NCBI RefSeq assembly: GCF_019703515.2
Contig: NC_059359.1
Span: forward strand, 1,153,501 to 1,217,500
Source of the DNA: Myxocyprinus asiaticus
Lineage: Eukaryota; Chordata; Actinopteri; Cypriniformes; Catostomidae
Length of the DNA: 64,000 nt
Reading direction: 5' to 3'
Shown piece after piece: positions 1 to 38,424 of the stretch (position 1 is its first letter; each line of letters begins with the position of its first letter). Under the pieces are notes generated by a model that was given only the letters and a program-made list of their open reading frames with translations, did not search any database and was not told the origin of the DNA. Both the position numbers and the translations under genes were made by a program.

Positions 1-247
1 ACCCATTGAATGTGTCTATTTATACAGTATGTGCTGCTCATGTCCCTCTTCCATACTTGCAATATACACAATATTCCTGTCTCCACTCATCCTACAGTCC
101 GCTCCACTGAGATTCATGTTCACTTTGTGCTGTGGTGTCCATTAAAAAAATCCTGAGTGCAAATTCTATGAGATGAACAAAGACTACATCTCTCTGTTAT
201 AGTACATCATTGAGTAAAACACTAAGTGTCTTTTGTTGAAGTCTTCA
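1..247. other. phldb3 3' flank
   Basis: Downstream of the phldb3 stop. Presumably 3' UTR; no polyadenylation signal or other gene is visible. Confidence 0.5.
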
Positions 248-25663
<25,416 letters not shown>

Positions 25664-26278
25664 CTGTGTCTGGGCAGGTCTAATTAAACAGGAATGGACA
25701 CTAGTTAGTGGAGGTATGAGATCTTTACGGCGAGTCATTTAACTATGTCAATTTCGATGCCAATGACAATTGGTCATGAGACTCGTAAGAATCAATGCTG
25801 TTTACTGTACTTGACATCAAACCTCGCATTATGTGTCTAATGGCGCCATATTGAATTGAGAGCTACAGCGGAATAATGACTTCAAAAGATTTGTAATATA
25901 GCCCACGAGTCATTAGAAATACTTTTATGATACTTTATTGTTGTTTTTTGCTCATTTGGATCTTGACAGCTCCAGTCCTCATTCACTTTCATTAAATGAA
26001 AAATAGTGACCAGGTTTTGTTCAAAAATTCACCATTTTTACTTAAAGGAATATTCCAGGTTCAACATAAGTTAAGCTCAATCGACAGTATTTGTGGCATA
26101 ATGTTGATTTTAGAGGTAGACCGATATATCGGTTGTACCGCCATCATCCGCTCGGGTACCACCAGGACTACCATCGACCTGAGTTTGAGGCCAATCCGAC
26201 CTTGTTTGGTCGAGTTATGCATCAATACGGATCCGTGTTGGACCCTTTTCCATGTGTTCAGTATTTACCATATAAATC

Positions 26279-27985
26279 AGGGGAACATAGGAGCCTGGGA
26301 ACATAGGACCCTGAGAACATAAGACACTGGGAACATAGAACTCTGGGAACATAGGACCCTGGGAAGATAGAACCCTGGGAATTTAGAACCTTGTGAACAT
26401 AGGACCCTGAGAACATCAAAACCTGGGAACATAGGACCCTGGGAATATAGAACCCTGGGAACACAGAACCCTGTGAACATAGGACCCTGAGAACATAGAA
26501 CCCTGGGAACATAGAACCCTTGGAACATAGGATCCTGGGAACATAGAACTCTGGGAACATAGAACCCTGTGAACATAGGACCCAGAGAACATAGAACTCT
26601 GGGAACATAGGACCCTGGGAACATAGAACCTTGGGAACATAGAACCCTGTGAACATAGGACCCTGGGAACATCGAACCCTGGGAACATAGGACCCTGTGA
26701 ACATAGAACCCTGGGAACACAGAACCCTGTGAACATAGGACCCTGGGAACATAGAACTCTGAGAACATAGAACCCTGTGAACATAGGACCCTGAGAACAT
26801 AGAACCCTGGGAACATAGGACCCTGGGAACATAGAACCTTGGGAACATAGAACCCTGTGAACATAGGACCCTGGGAACATAGAACCCTGTGAACATAGGA
26901 CCCTGAGAACATAGGACCCTGGGAACATAGAACCCTGTGAACATAGGACCCTGAGAACATAGGACCCTGGGAACATAGAACCCTGGGAACATAGGACCCT
27001 GGGAACATAGGACCCTGGGAATTTAGAACCTTGTGAACATAGGACCCTGAGAACATCGAACCCTGGGAACATAGGACCCTGGGAACATAGAACCCTGGGA
27101 ACACAGAACCCTGTGAACATAGGACCCTGGGAACATAGAACTCTGGGAACATAGAACCCTGTGAACATAGGACCCAGAGAACATAGAACTCTGGGAACAT
27201 AGGACCCTGGGAACATAGAACCTTGGGAACATAGAACCCTGTGAACATAGGACCCTGGGAACATAGAACCCTGTGAACATAGGACCCTGAGAACATAGGA
27301 CCCTGGGAACATAGAACCCTGGGAACATAGGACCCTGGGAACATAGAACCCTGGGAATTTAGAACCTTGTGAACATAGGACCCTGAGAACATCGAACCCT
27401 GGGAACATAGGACCCTGTGAACATAGAACCCTGGGAACACAGAACCCTGTGAACATAGGACCCTGGGAACATAGAACTCTGAGAACATAGAACCCTGTGA
27501 ACATAGGACCCTGAGAACATAGAACCCTGGGAACATAGGACCCTGGGAACATAGAACCTTGGGAACATAGAACCCTGTGAACATAGGACCCTGGGAACAT
27601 AGAACCCTGTGAACATAGGACCCTGAGAACATAGGACCCTGGGAACATAGAACCCTGGGAACATAGGACCCTGGGAATTTAGAACCTTGTGAACATAGGA
27701 CCCTGAGAACATCGAACCCTGGGAACATAGGACCCTGGGAACATAGAACCCTGGGAACACAGAACCCTGTGAACATAGGACCCTGGGAACATAGAACTCT
27801 GGGAACATAGAACCCTGTGAACATAGGACCCTGAGAACATAGAACCCTGGGAACATAGGACCCTGGGAACATAGAACCTTGGGAACATAGAACCCTGTGA
27901 ACATAGGACCCTGGGAACATAGAACCCTGTGAACATAGGACCCTAAGAACATAGGACCCTGGGAACATAGACCCCTGGGAACACA
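26279..27985. repeat. 1.7-kb minisatellite of 16-bp units
   Basis: About 105 units of GGGAACATAGRACCCT with GTGAACATAG and GAGAACATAG variants and higher-order blocks of several hundred bases. Sixteen is not a multiple of three, so three units code 16 residues, and all minus frames stay open for long stretches (up to 582 codons). No start context, splice site or domain supports a protein. Confidence 0.95.
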
Positions 27986-28103
27986 GATACGCTCCCGTGT
28001 AAGACGGCATAACCGATAGTTCCAAAAAGCAACTATCGGCACTGTTTAATTGGTCAAACTGATATATCGGTCTACCTCTAATATATATAAATGTATGAGT
28101 AAA

Positions 28104-29040
28104 TAGGGATGCACCGATACCACTTTTTCTCTTCCGATCCGATCCCGATATCGGAAATCTCAGTATCGGCCAACACCGAACCCGATCTGATACCAGTGTT
28201 GTGTTTTTTGCATAATCAGTTTAGAATATCTTTACATTATTGTGTGGAACTAATTGGGTGTGCTCTTTAATATGTAAAGAAACACAAACCTCTAACTACA
28301 CATTATTTCAATATAAATGTATAGCTTATTAAGAAAAACTTTTTTTGTTAACTAGTATATTGGATAATGTAGCAGCAAAATTAACAGTAATTCCAGTATT
28401 ATTTTTTGGAACCCATTCAACTTAAATTTTATTATAATTTGTAAACAAATGATAATAATAATAATAATAATAATAATATATTTTAATAATATATAACTTT
28501 AAAACCCTCTGACTTTTATTTTGACATTCTGAACTCTCCAGGAAGTCCTGTATGTGTCTGTTTATAAGCAAGTAATTCACTTCTTTTTCAAATTCTGTTA
28601 AAAAAAAAAAAAAAAAAAGCATCTCCGGTGCCGTTCTAAATGCATATTATAAGTGACCCGAACTTTTGAGCATCTACATCTGAGATGTTGTACGTGAGTA
28701 GCGCTCAAATATTGCGCACCGCTGTGAAGGCTAAAAATAGCCGCGTGTGTGTCAACAGAGCAGCGCCATTCACTGACGCGCTGGAGCTTCATGTGCATTT
28801 TATATATTTACTTATTAAACACAGCCTTTTGCGATTCACAGAGCTATCGCACATCTTCAAGTGGGTGTGAATAAAATGCACGAGTCACTAGTTTAATAGT
28901 GTTTTTATGGTTCTTTTATGTCATTTTTTGAGCTTGACAGTAACGAACATGACTAACACACAGTATCGGATTTGGATCGGGCTCGTCGGACCGATACCCC
29001 ATCCGTCTAAAACCTTCAATATTGGATCGGTGCATCCCTA
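28104..29040. mobile_element. inner layer: 937-bp hAT-like element
   Basis: Ends TAGGGATGCACCGATAC and, inverted, TAGGGATGCACCGATCC. Perfect 8-bp duplication TGAGTAAA at 28096-28103 and 29041-29048. The sibling element at 9587-9594 has a single TGAGTAAA, which is the empty site. No transposase ORF. Confidence 0.93.
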
Positions 29041-30084
29041 TGAGTAAATACACCTTATATAATTGATAATAATATACATGGTGTTGACATTTTCTTATTT
29101 TTGTTTTTATTTTTTTTATACTAAGAATAAAGATAGTTTCTTTTTTTCCTAATTGTTTTATTCCTCATCCATAAACCTCATCTGGTGAAACATATACATA
29201 TAAACTCTTTATCTGGTGAATATATAGACTGTAAAAAGTGTTATTTGGTAAACACTTGCATCTAGAGCATTGTAAGTTAGCCAAGTCTCTGTCATTTTAA
29301 AATAAGAGTCCCTCATATATTTCAGACTTATGCACTAAATCTTAATTTTTCTAGTTATAATTGAGATTTTGGTTTCACAATAAACTGCTTTTGGGATTTT
29401 AATTATTTTGGACTCTTGTAGCCTCAATGTCTGTTCCCGTCATAGTAAGGAAAGACTAATTCTATAAATTGATTTTTAAAAACGGATTAATTAATCGGCT
29501 ATCGGCCTTTCCGACCACCTTAGTTATCGGTATAGGTAAAATCCACTATCGGTCGACCTCAAGTTGATTTCCACAAAAAATTAGTTTCGACTCGTCCTTA
29601 AGCAAAAATGGAGGTTACAGTGAGACACTTACAATTGAAGTCATTGGGGCCAATTTTTGGAGGGTTTAAAGGCAGAAATGTGATGCTTATAATTTTATAA
29701 AAGCATTAACATGAATTATTCTGTAACACTTGTGTATTATTCGAGCTGTAAAGTTGTAAAAATCATTTTTACGGTCACATTAGGGTTTACAGCGCTGCGT
29801 CATCATGACAACGCAGTTGTAAAATGGAATACAACTTTACACAGAAATGGTTAGTAAGTGATTTTACACATATTGTTTACGTCTTGTGTCTATACTTTTG
29901 AAACAAGTGAGTATTTTAATGTTTACGGATTGGCACCATTGACTTCCATTGTAAGTGACTCACTGTAAAAGAGACTTGTGCTTTTTTTAAAGAAAGGAAT
30001 GGAAGAAAGTCATAAGTGTTCAGAACGACATGAGGGTGAATAATGATGACAGAATTCTAATTTCTTGGTGAACTGTTCCTTTAA

Positions 30085-31346
30085 ACATTAAAATAAACTG
30101 TATGAACTGCTAACAAACAATATCAATCAATGTCTGCTTAATAAAAAAGTACATTTCTGGCATTGTTGTGGAGAGTATCAATTGAACATGAAATCTGGAA
30201 AGGATCTTTGTTAAAAAAAATGACCACAGAAAAGGCAATGAAGATGAAAGTAAAAATGAAAGAGACCCATTCAATACCACTGTAGTGGCAGCGAGTTTCT
30301 CTGTAGCTTGTACAGGTGTAGGTGTACAACAAGGCCACAATTCAGTGTAAATGAACTCTAAATGTTGTATCCATTGAAGCCTTTGTATTCGACGCTCTGT
30401 GAACTTCACAAGTCCTCTCCACCCCGAGTCACTCTTGTTCGCTCTTACCGCCACTACACACACATATCCAACAATACTGAGTGTGGGAACAGACTCGCTG
30501 TATGCCATCACCCAAACCGTTTCCCAGCCTCTCTCGGCCCTCTCCGTTCCCCCTACCCAAACCTTATTAGGAAACTAGAACTCAGAGCAACATGGATAAT
30601 TATAAAACTCTTGATACGATGAGTTCAAAACACAGACTGATACACAGAGAGATCTGGAGGAGGAAGTGGCTTCTTAAATGTCACAGGCCGGTTTCATGTT
30701 TCCACACACACTGAAAGTGATTGGACTCCAAGAATAACTCCAAACCTCACTGAGCGGCACATACAATAGTTTGTTTACAAATGAATATAGTAAAGGTCCT
30801 CATGACTAGAGTGTGTATTATATATCATGTATATTTAATGTAAGTAGTCTTGATCAAAATTAGGCCTTGCTTCTTTAATTTAGTACGTATCATAATGCTG
30901 ATGGTATTATGCTCAAAGCAAAACTCTCGTCAACACTTTAGCTAGTTTAACAAGTGTTGTTTAATCACAGATTAATAGACTAATCACACTGGTCGAACAT
31001 TTTGCTGCTAAAATCGGTCTGTGCTTACTGAAAATCGAATCACTGACTCTTAGTGGCCGAAGCTAGAAGTGTTAACGTATGTGCACGAATGAGCTCCACT
31101 TTATGGGTGAAATGTCCACAGAGTGGCGCCAAAAGCGAGTTGTGTTTTGTTGTAAATGATGCAATACTAAAAAAATGGTGAACACATCTGAATTGATGCA
31201 AAGAAGGTTGGAGTGCCGCTTGTCAGTAATTTGGTAGAAAGTTTTCGATTACAGGATACATGAACATTCGGAAGCAATATGTTGATTTCACATTTAATTG
31301 AGAAACGACAGCCCGCTATGGGTCTGTTCCAAAACCTAGCGCTCTG
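30085..31346. other. phldb3 5' intron, nothing recognised
   Basis: Short open frames only, with no motif or splice-consistent exon. Confidence 0.4.
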
Positions 31347-31349
31347 CTT

Positions 31350-32350
31350 TATGGCACTTTTCCACTGCGCGTTACGGTTCGACTCGACTCGACTCTGCTC
31401 ACTTTACTTTTCTGAGCTTGCTTTTCCACTGCGGTTTTGTGCCGCCTCAACATGGGTGGGATTATAGGCTGATCGTTATAGTTGCACCGCCTCTACTGCC
31501 GTGACATCATCTTAAATGCGACACAAACATTACTGACCATAAACAATAACACGATCGCTAGCTGTTAGCTACTAGCTCATTGTGCTGCATAAAGCAGTTG
31601 TTGCATGGTGATTTTACACAAGTGTAACAGTTAAATTGGCCTGGTTGTTTTAGAAGCAAGCTTTCCAGTAGCTGGTCAACTAAATAAAGTGAAGCTTTCA
31701 AGCAGAATGTAGAGTTAACGTAACAAAACGTACTATCCTCCATCGTGGACTCCAACAACACCGAGTCCAGGGCACTCTCCCTCCCATTGCTCGCCGGTCC
31801 ATTTGGTCGAACCACTTTCACTTTCTTCTGTTTGAACCACTCCGGCTGTTGTGGTCCTTGATGGTTCTGTAGTCACTTAAGTTTTTTTTAACTTTTCCCT
31901 ACACTGTTGGTAGGTCCGGTAGTAGCCGTGTGCGGCCAACAGCTGAGACACTTCCTGTAAGTCTTTTTCGTTTAGCGTTGTTTCGTTCGTCGCTAACGAG
32001 AGGAACGTCTGCACCTCGTTTATTGACCACGGCGTGGTTTTGCGCACAGCCATTTCTTTTTACAATTAGAAAGTCTATGCTATTGCTGTCGCTGTTGTTA
32101 ACTTTAAAACTAGCGGGTTGATGTCCCGTGTCGCAAATCCAGTGACGCTGGTAGTGACGATTCTCTCTGACCAATCAGTGATCTGCAGGGTTTTGACGTC
32201 ACAGTTAGTATCGGCTCGGCTCGCTTGGAACCTTGACTAAGGTGGTACTAAAAAATATCAGGTACCAGGTACTATCCACAGTGGAAAACCCCCAAAAAGC
32301 GGGCAGAGTCGAGTCAAGTCGAGTTGTACCGTGCAGTGGAAAAGCCCTAT
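31350..32350. mobile_element. 1-kb TIR element (TTTTCCACTGC ends)
   Basis: Left TATGGCACTTTTCCACTGCG with GACTCGACTCGACTC, and right end inverted TATAGGGCTTTTCCACTGCA with AACTCGACTTGACTCG. No transposase ORF and no clear target duplication. Confidence 0.65.
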
Positions 32351-32512
32351 AAGTGTCCTTATACTTTTCAGGAGGAACCGCTAAACATGTATAATAAATC
32401 CAAGATTATGAATGGTAATTTGTGCAGTCCAGTGTTGGGTAATTACTGAAAAAAAAAGAGTAATCCACTACAAAAGTAATCCACGACAAAAAAGACAAAC
32501 GTTTAACACTTT

Positions 32513-32636
32513 ACTGCCAGCACAGAGTCTCCTGAACTGAGATCAGTCGGTTTAAATGAAATGAAATTATGCGTTGCATATAGCGAAGCCAAAATACAAC
32601 GTCCATGTATGTCGACGAGGGGTCGCACAATGTTAA
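32513..32636. mobile_element. short TTAA element, copy 2
   Basis: TTAACACTTTACTG ... GTCGCACAATGTTAA, a relative of 4235-4364, with TTAA at both ends. Confidence 0.65.
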
Positions 32637-34938
32637 AAAAAACGTCCGATCGACTTCACGGATCTACTTCAGTGTGTCTGATATCAACATGCAGAGACAC
32701 AGATGAGAAGCACACACATCTGAATCTCAGTTAATACAGGTACTCAGCTAAAACAACTGATAATTTTGCTTTAAATGTTGTGTTTGTGCTTAGATTAAAT
32801 TTCAACTACATCTGGGAGAAACAGCGCGCTGGTTTTGTTCACGCTATCCTTGTCTTTTCTGACTTTTGCGTGGTTTATTATCACGTAGTAACAAAATGAC
32901 ATAGCAACTGATGTATGTCATCATGAAATCAGAGACCCTTCCCTCTAAATCTGAACACAAGAGGTCACAGGAGACGCATTTAAGCGAGCAGGTGTAAACA
33001 GCGATGATTTTAAATGTAATGCATCAAACTGATTTTTGTACTGAAAGTAATTCGATTGCAGTAACTAATTACTTTGTTTTTTCAAATGTCTCAAGATTGA
33101 TTTTGTTAACTAATACTAGTCGACATGTGCAGCAAACAAGCAAAAATGCAATCTAATCTGTTCTTTATCTAAAATCCAACTCATATACGGATGGTCTTTT
33201 TTCAGAGGCGTGAACAGTATTCAGGAGAGGAAGCCGTTGAAGGTCCAAGTCAACGATGATAAATGGTGTTTTAGCAACGAGTAGGACAGAATGTAGATGT
33301 GAAAGTTCTGTGGTGGATGGGTAATTGAGATAAACTTAAAAGAGATATGAAAAGAAAACCAAGAGTGACATAATATACAACAGCGCAGGCGATACAGCTG
33401 AACGGAAAAAACTCTGAGTCAGAAATCGTTGGTAATTGCAGAGGAGTGGCTGTAGAGATTAGACAGCACAAAACATCCTGCTTCGCCAACACTGCCGGGA
33501 CGAACTGATGAGTCTCAGCACAGTCTTTATTTACAATGCCTTGTTAATTATTTTCTCCTTGACTCTGCAATAACTCGCCGCCGCAGACCCCTTTACCAAC
33601 ACAATAACCCCTGCTAACATGCTCCTTCCACGTATTCTCAGCGTTACAGCAAATCACAGAGTGTTTGACAAATAGAAGAAGAATTTGTATGTCAATGAAA
33701 TACAGTAGCTTCCACATCCTGCCACAAACCCACTTTGCATAAGTCATGACTCAATTTCATTGTCCTTTATTAAAACACCAACAAATCTCCTTGTAAAACC
33801 AGTTTAGATATAAACCCAAAGGAGGGTACTACCATAGTACTCTGATACACACTATGGCATCATATTCATAGACTATGGTATTACCATGGTACTATGTCCA
33901 AATGGAAACTTAAATGGCATTTACATTGTGCCAAGGCATTTCAAAACACATCTTGACAACACCATGGCATGTATAGGATGTATATAAACGAACAGAATTA
34001 TGGTATTATAGCAAAGCTCTAGATTGCACCTTGTAATTGTCATTCTGCACACCAAATTCGATTATTAAATTAGTTTATTGTTATTGCATAGAGAATGCAA
34101 TATAATAAATCCGCTTACCTGTAAAGAGCAGACTTTCAGGTGAAGTGTCACACCTTACATACACTACTCAAGAGAGCGTTCCACACACTGACACCTTCCA
34201 CTATATGCAATCGAAACTTTCAACACGCCTCTGTATAATTACAGGTGCAACATTCTTGAGTGCAAAACACTCGCAGGACGCCTGCAGGTCAGACGAGCTG
34301 AATGTTTATTTAGGGGTCTATCATACAGAGTATAATAAACTGAGGATGTTTGTTGATAGTGATATCTAGAGAGCAGGGAGGCCAAAATATACAGTATATA
34401 AGATATATCTATTTACAAATAAAAGATGTACACAAAATTTCATTTACACCCTATTTATTCACTAAACATTTGAAAGCAGAAAATTGTGTACACCTGACAG
34501 GTTAACACTTCTGTTAATCTGTCAGGTGTACACCGTTATTGGTTGATAATTTCAAAATGGCTGAAATATCGATCACTAAAAGTGTAAAACCAGGGGTTTT
34601 CAAAGTGCTCATAAATTAAAAACCACAAAAAAAACACTTTATTTACTGAATTTGACATCATTGTCTTTTCAGTTTAATCTAAATGTTTCTCTTCAGGTTT
34701 TTGCATTTAAAAAATATACTGTCAATTTAAAACAAAGTAGACTACCTATATTTTCCAGACGGGGTACAACGGGGCTAAACGTACTTTAGACATTGTGTGC
34801 AATGTCTACAGTTTGATTTTAAGGTAATTTTATGTCATATTTAATTATTTCTATAATTTTGCAAATGTATGTAGCTAATGAGAATCACTAAAACTATCAC
34901 ATTTATTTTCAGGTGAAATACTTATTTATCATTTTCAG
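32637..34938. other. phldb3 5' intron: element relics
   Basis: 32663-33008 is an inverted relic of the 14.7-19.4 kb element. The rest has no recognised gene, apart from the hairpin at 34486-34533. Confidence 0.45.
34486..34533. repeat. 22-bp inverted repeat hairpin
   Basis: Arms 34486-34507 and 34512-34533 pair with one mismatch around a 4-base loop. The core is GTGTACACCTGACAGG. Confidence 0.85.
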
Positions 34939-36264
34939 TAGGGCTGGGTATTGATAGAGATTTCCTGATTCAATTCCACTCCAGTTTCGATTCAATTCCA
35001 TATGGATTCATATGGGTTTATTTCAGTTATAATGTCCCTTTTGCTTACATATGAAATAAATTATCTCCCATCTAATGCTGTGAATTACAGGGGACCTTCT
35101 AACTAGATACATTAAGAAAATACTAATTTACTAATTATATTTTATAAGTTTTTCATTATTTTGGTCACATTTTGGCTTTTTTTATATATATATATATAAA
35201 AACATCCATGTATTCAATCAATAAATAATATATTATATTTCATATATTATTTTTTGTAACATGTTTATTGTTTAATTTCAGAATTTGTACTATTTACTGG
35301 TATTTACATTTATTTGTTGAGCACATGCTAAAAAACCGGTACTGTCTCTTTAAGAAAGACGCCATTTCTGTAAACAATGTCTTTCTATGGCTATTTTCAT
35401 GGTGAAAATAATAATAATAATTATATTTATTTATCACACATTATACATTTGCACATATACAGTGAAATTCTTTTTTTTTCACATATCCCAGTTAAGCTGG
35501 GGTCAGAGTGCAGGGTCAGCCATGATACAGCACCCCTGGAGCAGATAGGGTCAGGGGCCTTACTCAAGGGCCCAACAGTGGCATCTTGGCAGTGCTGGGG
35601 CTTGTAACCCAGAGCCTTAACCGCTGAGCCACCACTGCCCATAAAACCAGGTTAAAGTAGTAAAAAAAATAAAACTAAATAAGATGTTTAAGATCCATTT
35701 TCACTAAAAACTCAAACTAAATTTTTATGAACTTTGTAAAAAAATAAAAAAAAGAACAAATCAATGTTTTTAATCAATAAATATGATATTATATTGCATA
35801 TATTATATTATTGTTTAATTTCATAATTTTTATTATTTACTGGTATTTACATTGATTTGTTGAAAATCGGTACTGTCTCTTTAAGAAAACCGGCAGCGTC
35901 TGTAAATTAGCGCATGATAATGAGTGTTCTTTATCTCATCTGTGCTATGCCTGATTACAATTAAATGTTTATTTGTTGTTGTTTTTAATCAACACATGAC
36001 TGTAAAGAACAGAAAGAGTATTAAAAGAGACATTATTCAATGACAAATCGGCCGCGTGGTCTTAACATTTACCAGCCAGTTGCCAAATATATACATTTTT
36101 AGTCGCATAGCGTAAAAATTGGTTGCAAATGTGAGTGATTTCCTCTCATTGTAGTGGAGAGTTGCGCATAGAGTAAAAGATCGATCTTGGGTTTTAAGAA
36201 TCGATATCGTTCAAATGAAGATCGCGATGCTTTAGAAAATCAATATTTTTTTCCCCCACCCCTA
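34939..36264. mobile_element. TAGGG-ended hAT-like element, copy 2
   Basis: Starts TAGGGCTGGGTATTGATAG and ends CCCCCACCCCTA. Near-perfect 8-bp duplication: ATTTTCAG (34931-34938) and ATTTTCTG (36265-36272). Holds an internal duplication (the ACTGTCTCTTTAAG block at 35341 and 35873) and a nested SINE. No transposase. Confidence 0.8.
35430..35641 (-). mobile_element. tRNA-derived SINE, third family
   Basis: The minus strand starts GGGCAGTGGTGGCTCAGCGG (box A). It continues CCCCAGCACTGCCAAGATGC and GGGCCCTTGAGTAAGGCCCC, a fish SINE pattern. It is nested in the hAT-like element 34939-36264. Confidence 0.75.
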
Positions 36265-36576
36265 ATTTTCTGTTTTGTTCAAGGTTATTAAATCAAAAGT
36301 ATTTTAATAGCTGTCGAATAAATTAAAGTATTTGGGGTAAAAAGCCCCCTATAAAACAGGTTTGTTTGTTTTTTTAAGTGGGGCGAATAGATTTGTTACG
36401 AAGAATGTTTAAAGTTCAACTTGACTGATCTAATCACAATGGAGATTAATTTGTTATAAAATACTTGATTGAAATTAACAGATAACGGTTAACCCTAATC
36501 TTAATTTATTACTCAAAAAAGCAACAGTATTAGCCCTGTAACTATTGTCGCTATATTTACACAATATTCAGTCACT

Positions 36577-37437
36577 CCAGGATTCTTGCAAATTCTGCAT
36601 TTCTGCATTAACTGCGGCAGCTTGCAATTTTTTATAATTTCCGCAAATGTTCTGCATCATTTTCCTTCGTGTTTGACAGCGGCAAAATACATGTTTGAAA
36701 CTGTTTACGCAGTCGCAACATATGTAAATGCACAGCTGCTATTGTATCATCTCCATAGTAACAGTGTAAGTGTCTCCGTCTCGTCTCCTCCACGTTGCGC
36801 GTTCACAATCAAAATCCTTCTAAACTTTTGCGGGACCGCAGACAGCACACATACATCACAACTAGCGTTTAATCGTAACCCTGGGTGCAGCGAATGAGTC
36901 ACAAAAACCACGTTTATACAAAGAATCCCTAACATTCACATAAAATCCCCATTAGCTGTGTAATAAAATGTGATTAGAATTTGAAGTGCTATTAATACAG
37001 TAGGCTACGAATCTGAAAATAGCAATATGCTTATATGCTGATAATAAATGCTTATAAATGTTTTTTTACTCAAATAAAAAAGGTCACATATATGCAACAT
37101 ATATTTCAAAATATAACTGCCATTTTCATAAATTTTTCGAAACATTTGTGGAATTTAAATGTGTACATAAATGCTCAAATATATGAACCATAATTGTATT
37201 TATTTATGTTTTTTTTTTTTTTTTTTTTGCTAACTGCATAGAAAGTTATTGTGCATTAAAATATTTACACGTAATTGCATTTACAATGTAATTACCACAA
37301 TTACAGAGGTATATAATGATGATTTGAGAGTTTTCACTGCAAAACAACACAAAAAATACCGCAAAATTGGAGAAAAGCCGGAGCAAATTCAGTTATTTTG
37401 GGCCGCAAAAATCAGGAAAAAGTGCCGCGAAATCCTG
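36577..37437. mobile_element. possible TIR element (CCAGGATT ends)
   Basis: CCAGGATTCTTGCAAATTCTG on the left and, inverted, CCAGGATTTCGCGGCACTTT on the right. The match is short and no target duplication was seen. Confidence 0.35.
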
Positions 37438-37891
37438 GTGGGACCGAATATTACTTAAATATCCTTTTACCCCAAGTGTGTTCCCTCGCCAGTTTTCATT
37501 GTCAGAGGCATGTGGATACAAAAACAGATAGGAGTGGATACAGGATGCCCGGGACGGAGAGGTGCAGCTTTGAGTGGGGTGGCCAGGCTTCTGTAATAGG
37601 GGGGCCACGGACACCCCTGGCCACCTCCTAACTCCGCCCCTGCTTTACAGTTTTCTCAAATTGGTCTTTATACTTCATTATTTTAGGAAGGGGGTCCCTC
37701 GCAGGGATATTTGCGGGTCCTTGGCATCAAAAAGTTTGAAAACCCCCAATTAAACCCCTGCATATAATGTATTGAAGTTTCCAAGTTATTGTACATTCTC
37801 CTTATGCAAACGTAAAATAGTGTCGTTGTCCAATAAAAACTAAGAGAAACTAAATTTACAAAAAGCACTGTTGCCAAACCATGATACTTAC

Positions 37892-38060
37892 CGATCATAC
37901 CTGGTCACAAACTTCCGGAATTTGAAGTAAAGGCGATATAAACTGACAAAAGCGACGCATAAAGTCCGTGCTGTGAATGTGAAGCGGGATTCCCGGTAAT
38001 CTGAAGCGAGCGGGATTTCCAACTTTCACTCAGCCGTCGCGGACGGAGCGCTTTCGCTAT
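37892..38060 (-). promoter_or_regulatory. candidate phldb3 promoter and non-coding first exon
   Basis: A CpG-bearing, non-repetitive stretch in otherwise AT-rich DNA. It has GTATGA (exon edge 37901) and GTAAGT (exon edge 37892) as possible donors on the minus strand. It could splice to the acceptor at 25663. Two kappaB-like sites (37986-37994 and 38012-38020) lie inside. Inferred from composition and position only. Confidence 0.35.
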
Positions 38061-38081
38061 GAAATCCAACAAATCTGGCGT

Positions 38082-38204
38082 TGTCTCAAACTCTAGTGAG
38101 CCGCCTATCTAGACCGCAGGGCGGCGCTATCAAACACAAATGCAGCACGCGCATAGTAGGGTCAAACACGCTGTCTACGTAGGCGGCTCACTAGGGTTTG
38201 AGAC
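38082..38204. repeat. short foldback next to the candidate promoter
   Basis: 38082-38114 and 38173-38204 are inverted copies (TGTCTCAAACTCTAGTGAGC, then CGCCTA). The loop is GC-rich. Confidence 0.75.
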
Positions 38205-38309
38205 ATTCGTCAACCGTCATCAGGTAAAGTTCAAGCGAGGCGCTGCGGATAATAAAATAAAAAACAGTCAAGTTTATGGCCTACATGACAACACATCCAC
38301 TATAACTAA

Positions 38310-38384
<75 letters not shown>

Positions 38385-38393
38385 ATTTATTTT

Positions 38394-38424
<31 letters not shown>

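Larger units (their letters stand above)
26111..29562. mobile_element. middle layer: hAT-like element, copy 2
   Basis: Same family as 9089-9948: starts TAGAGGTAGACCGATATATC and ends CCACTATCGGTCGACCTCAA. Perfect 8-bp target duplication GTTGATTT at 26103-26110 and 29563-29570. Carries a minisatellite and a second hAT-like element. No transposase. Confidence 0.85.
26042..30084. mobile_element. outer layer of transposon nest (TTAAAGGAA ends)
   Basis: Starts TTAAAGGAATATTCC and ends GTTCACCAAG... in reverse (GGTGAACTGTTCCTTTAA), with TTAA at both ends. The host sequence around the inner insertion (ATAATGTTGATTTCCACAAA, then TTTCGACTCGTCC) recurs uninterrupted near 63190-63245. It lies between the candidate 5'-UTR exon and phldb3 coding exon 1. 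Confidence 0.65.

Noticed and set aside
26258..28042. Long minus-strand ORFs of 582, 410, 244 and 227 codons
   Set aside because: They are readings of the 16-bp minisatellite in different frames. No splice sites, domain or codon bias supports a protein.
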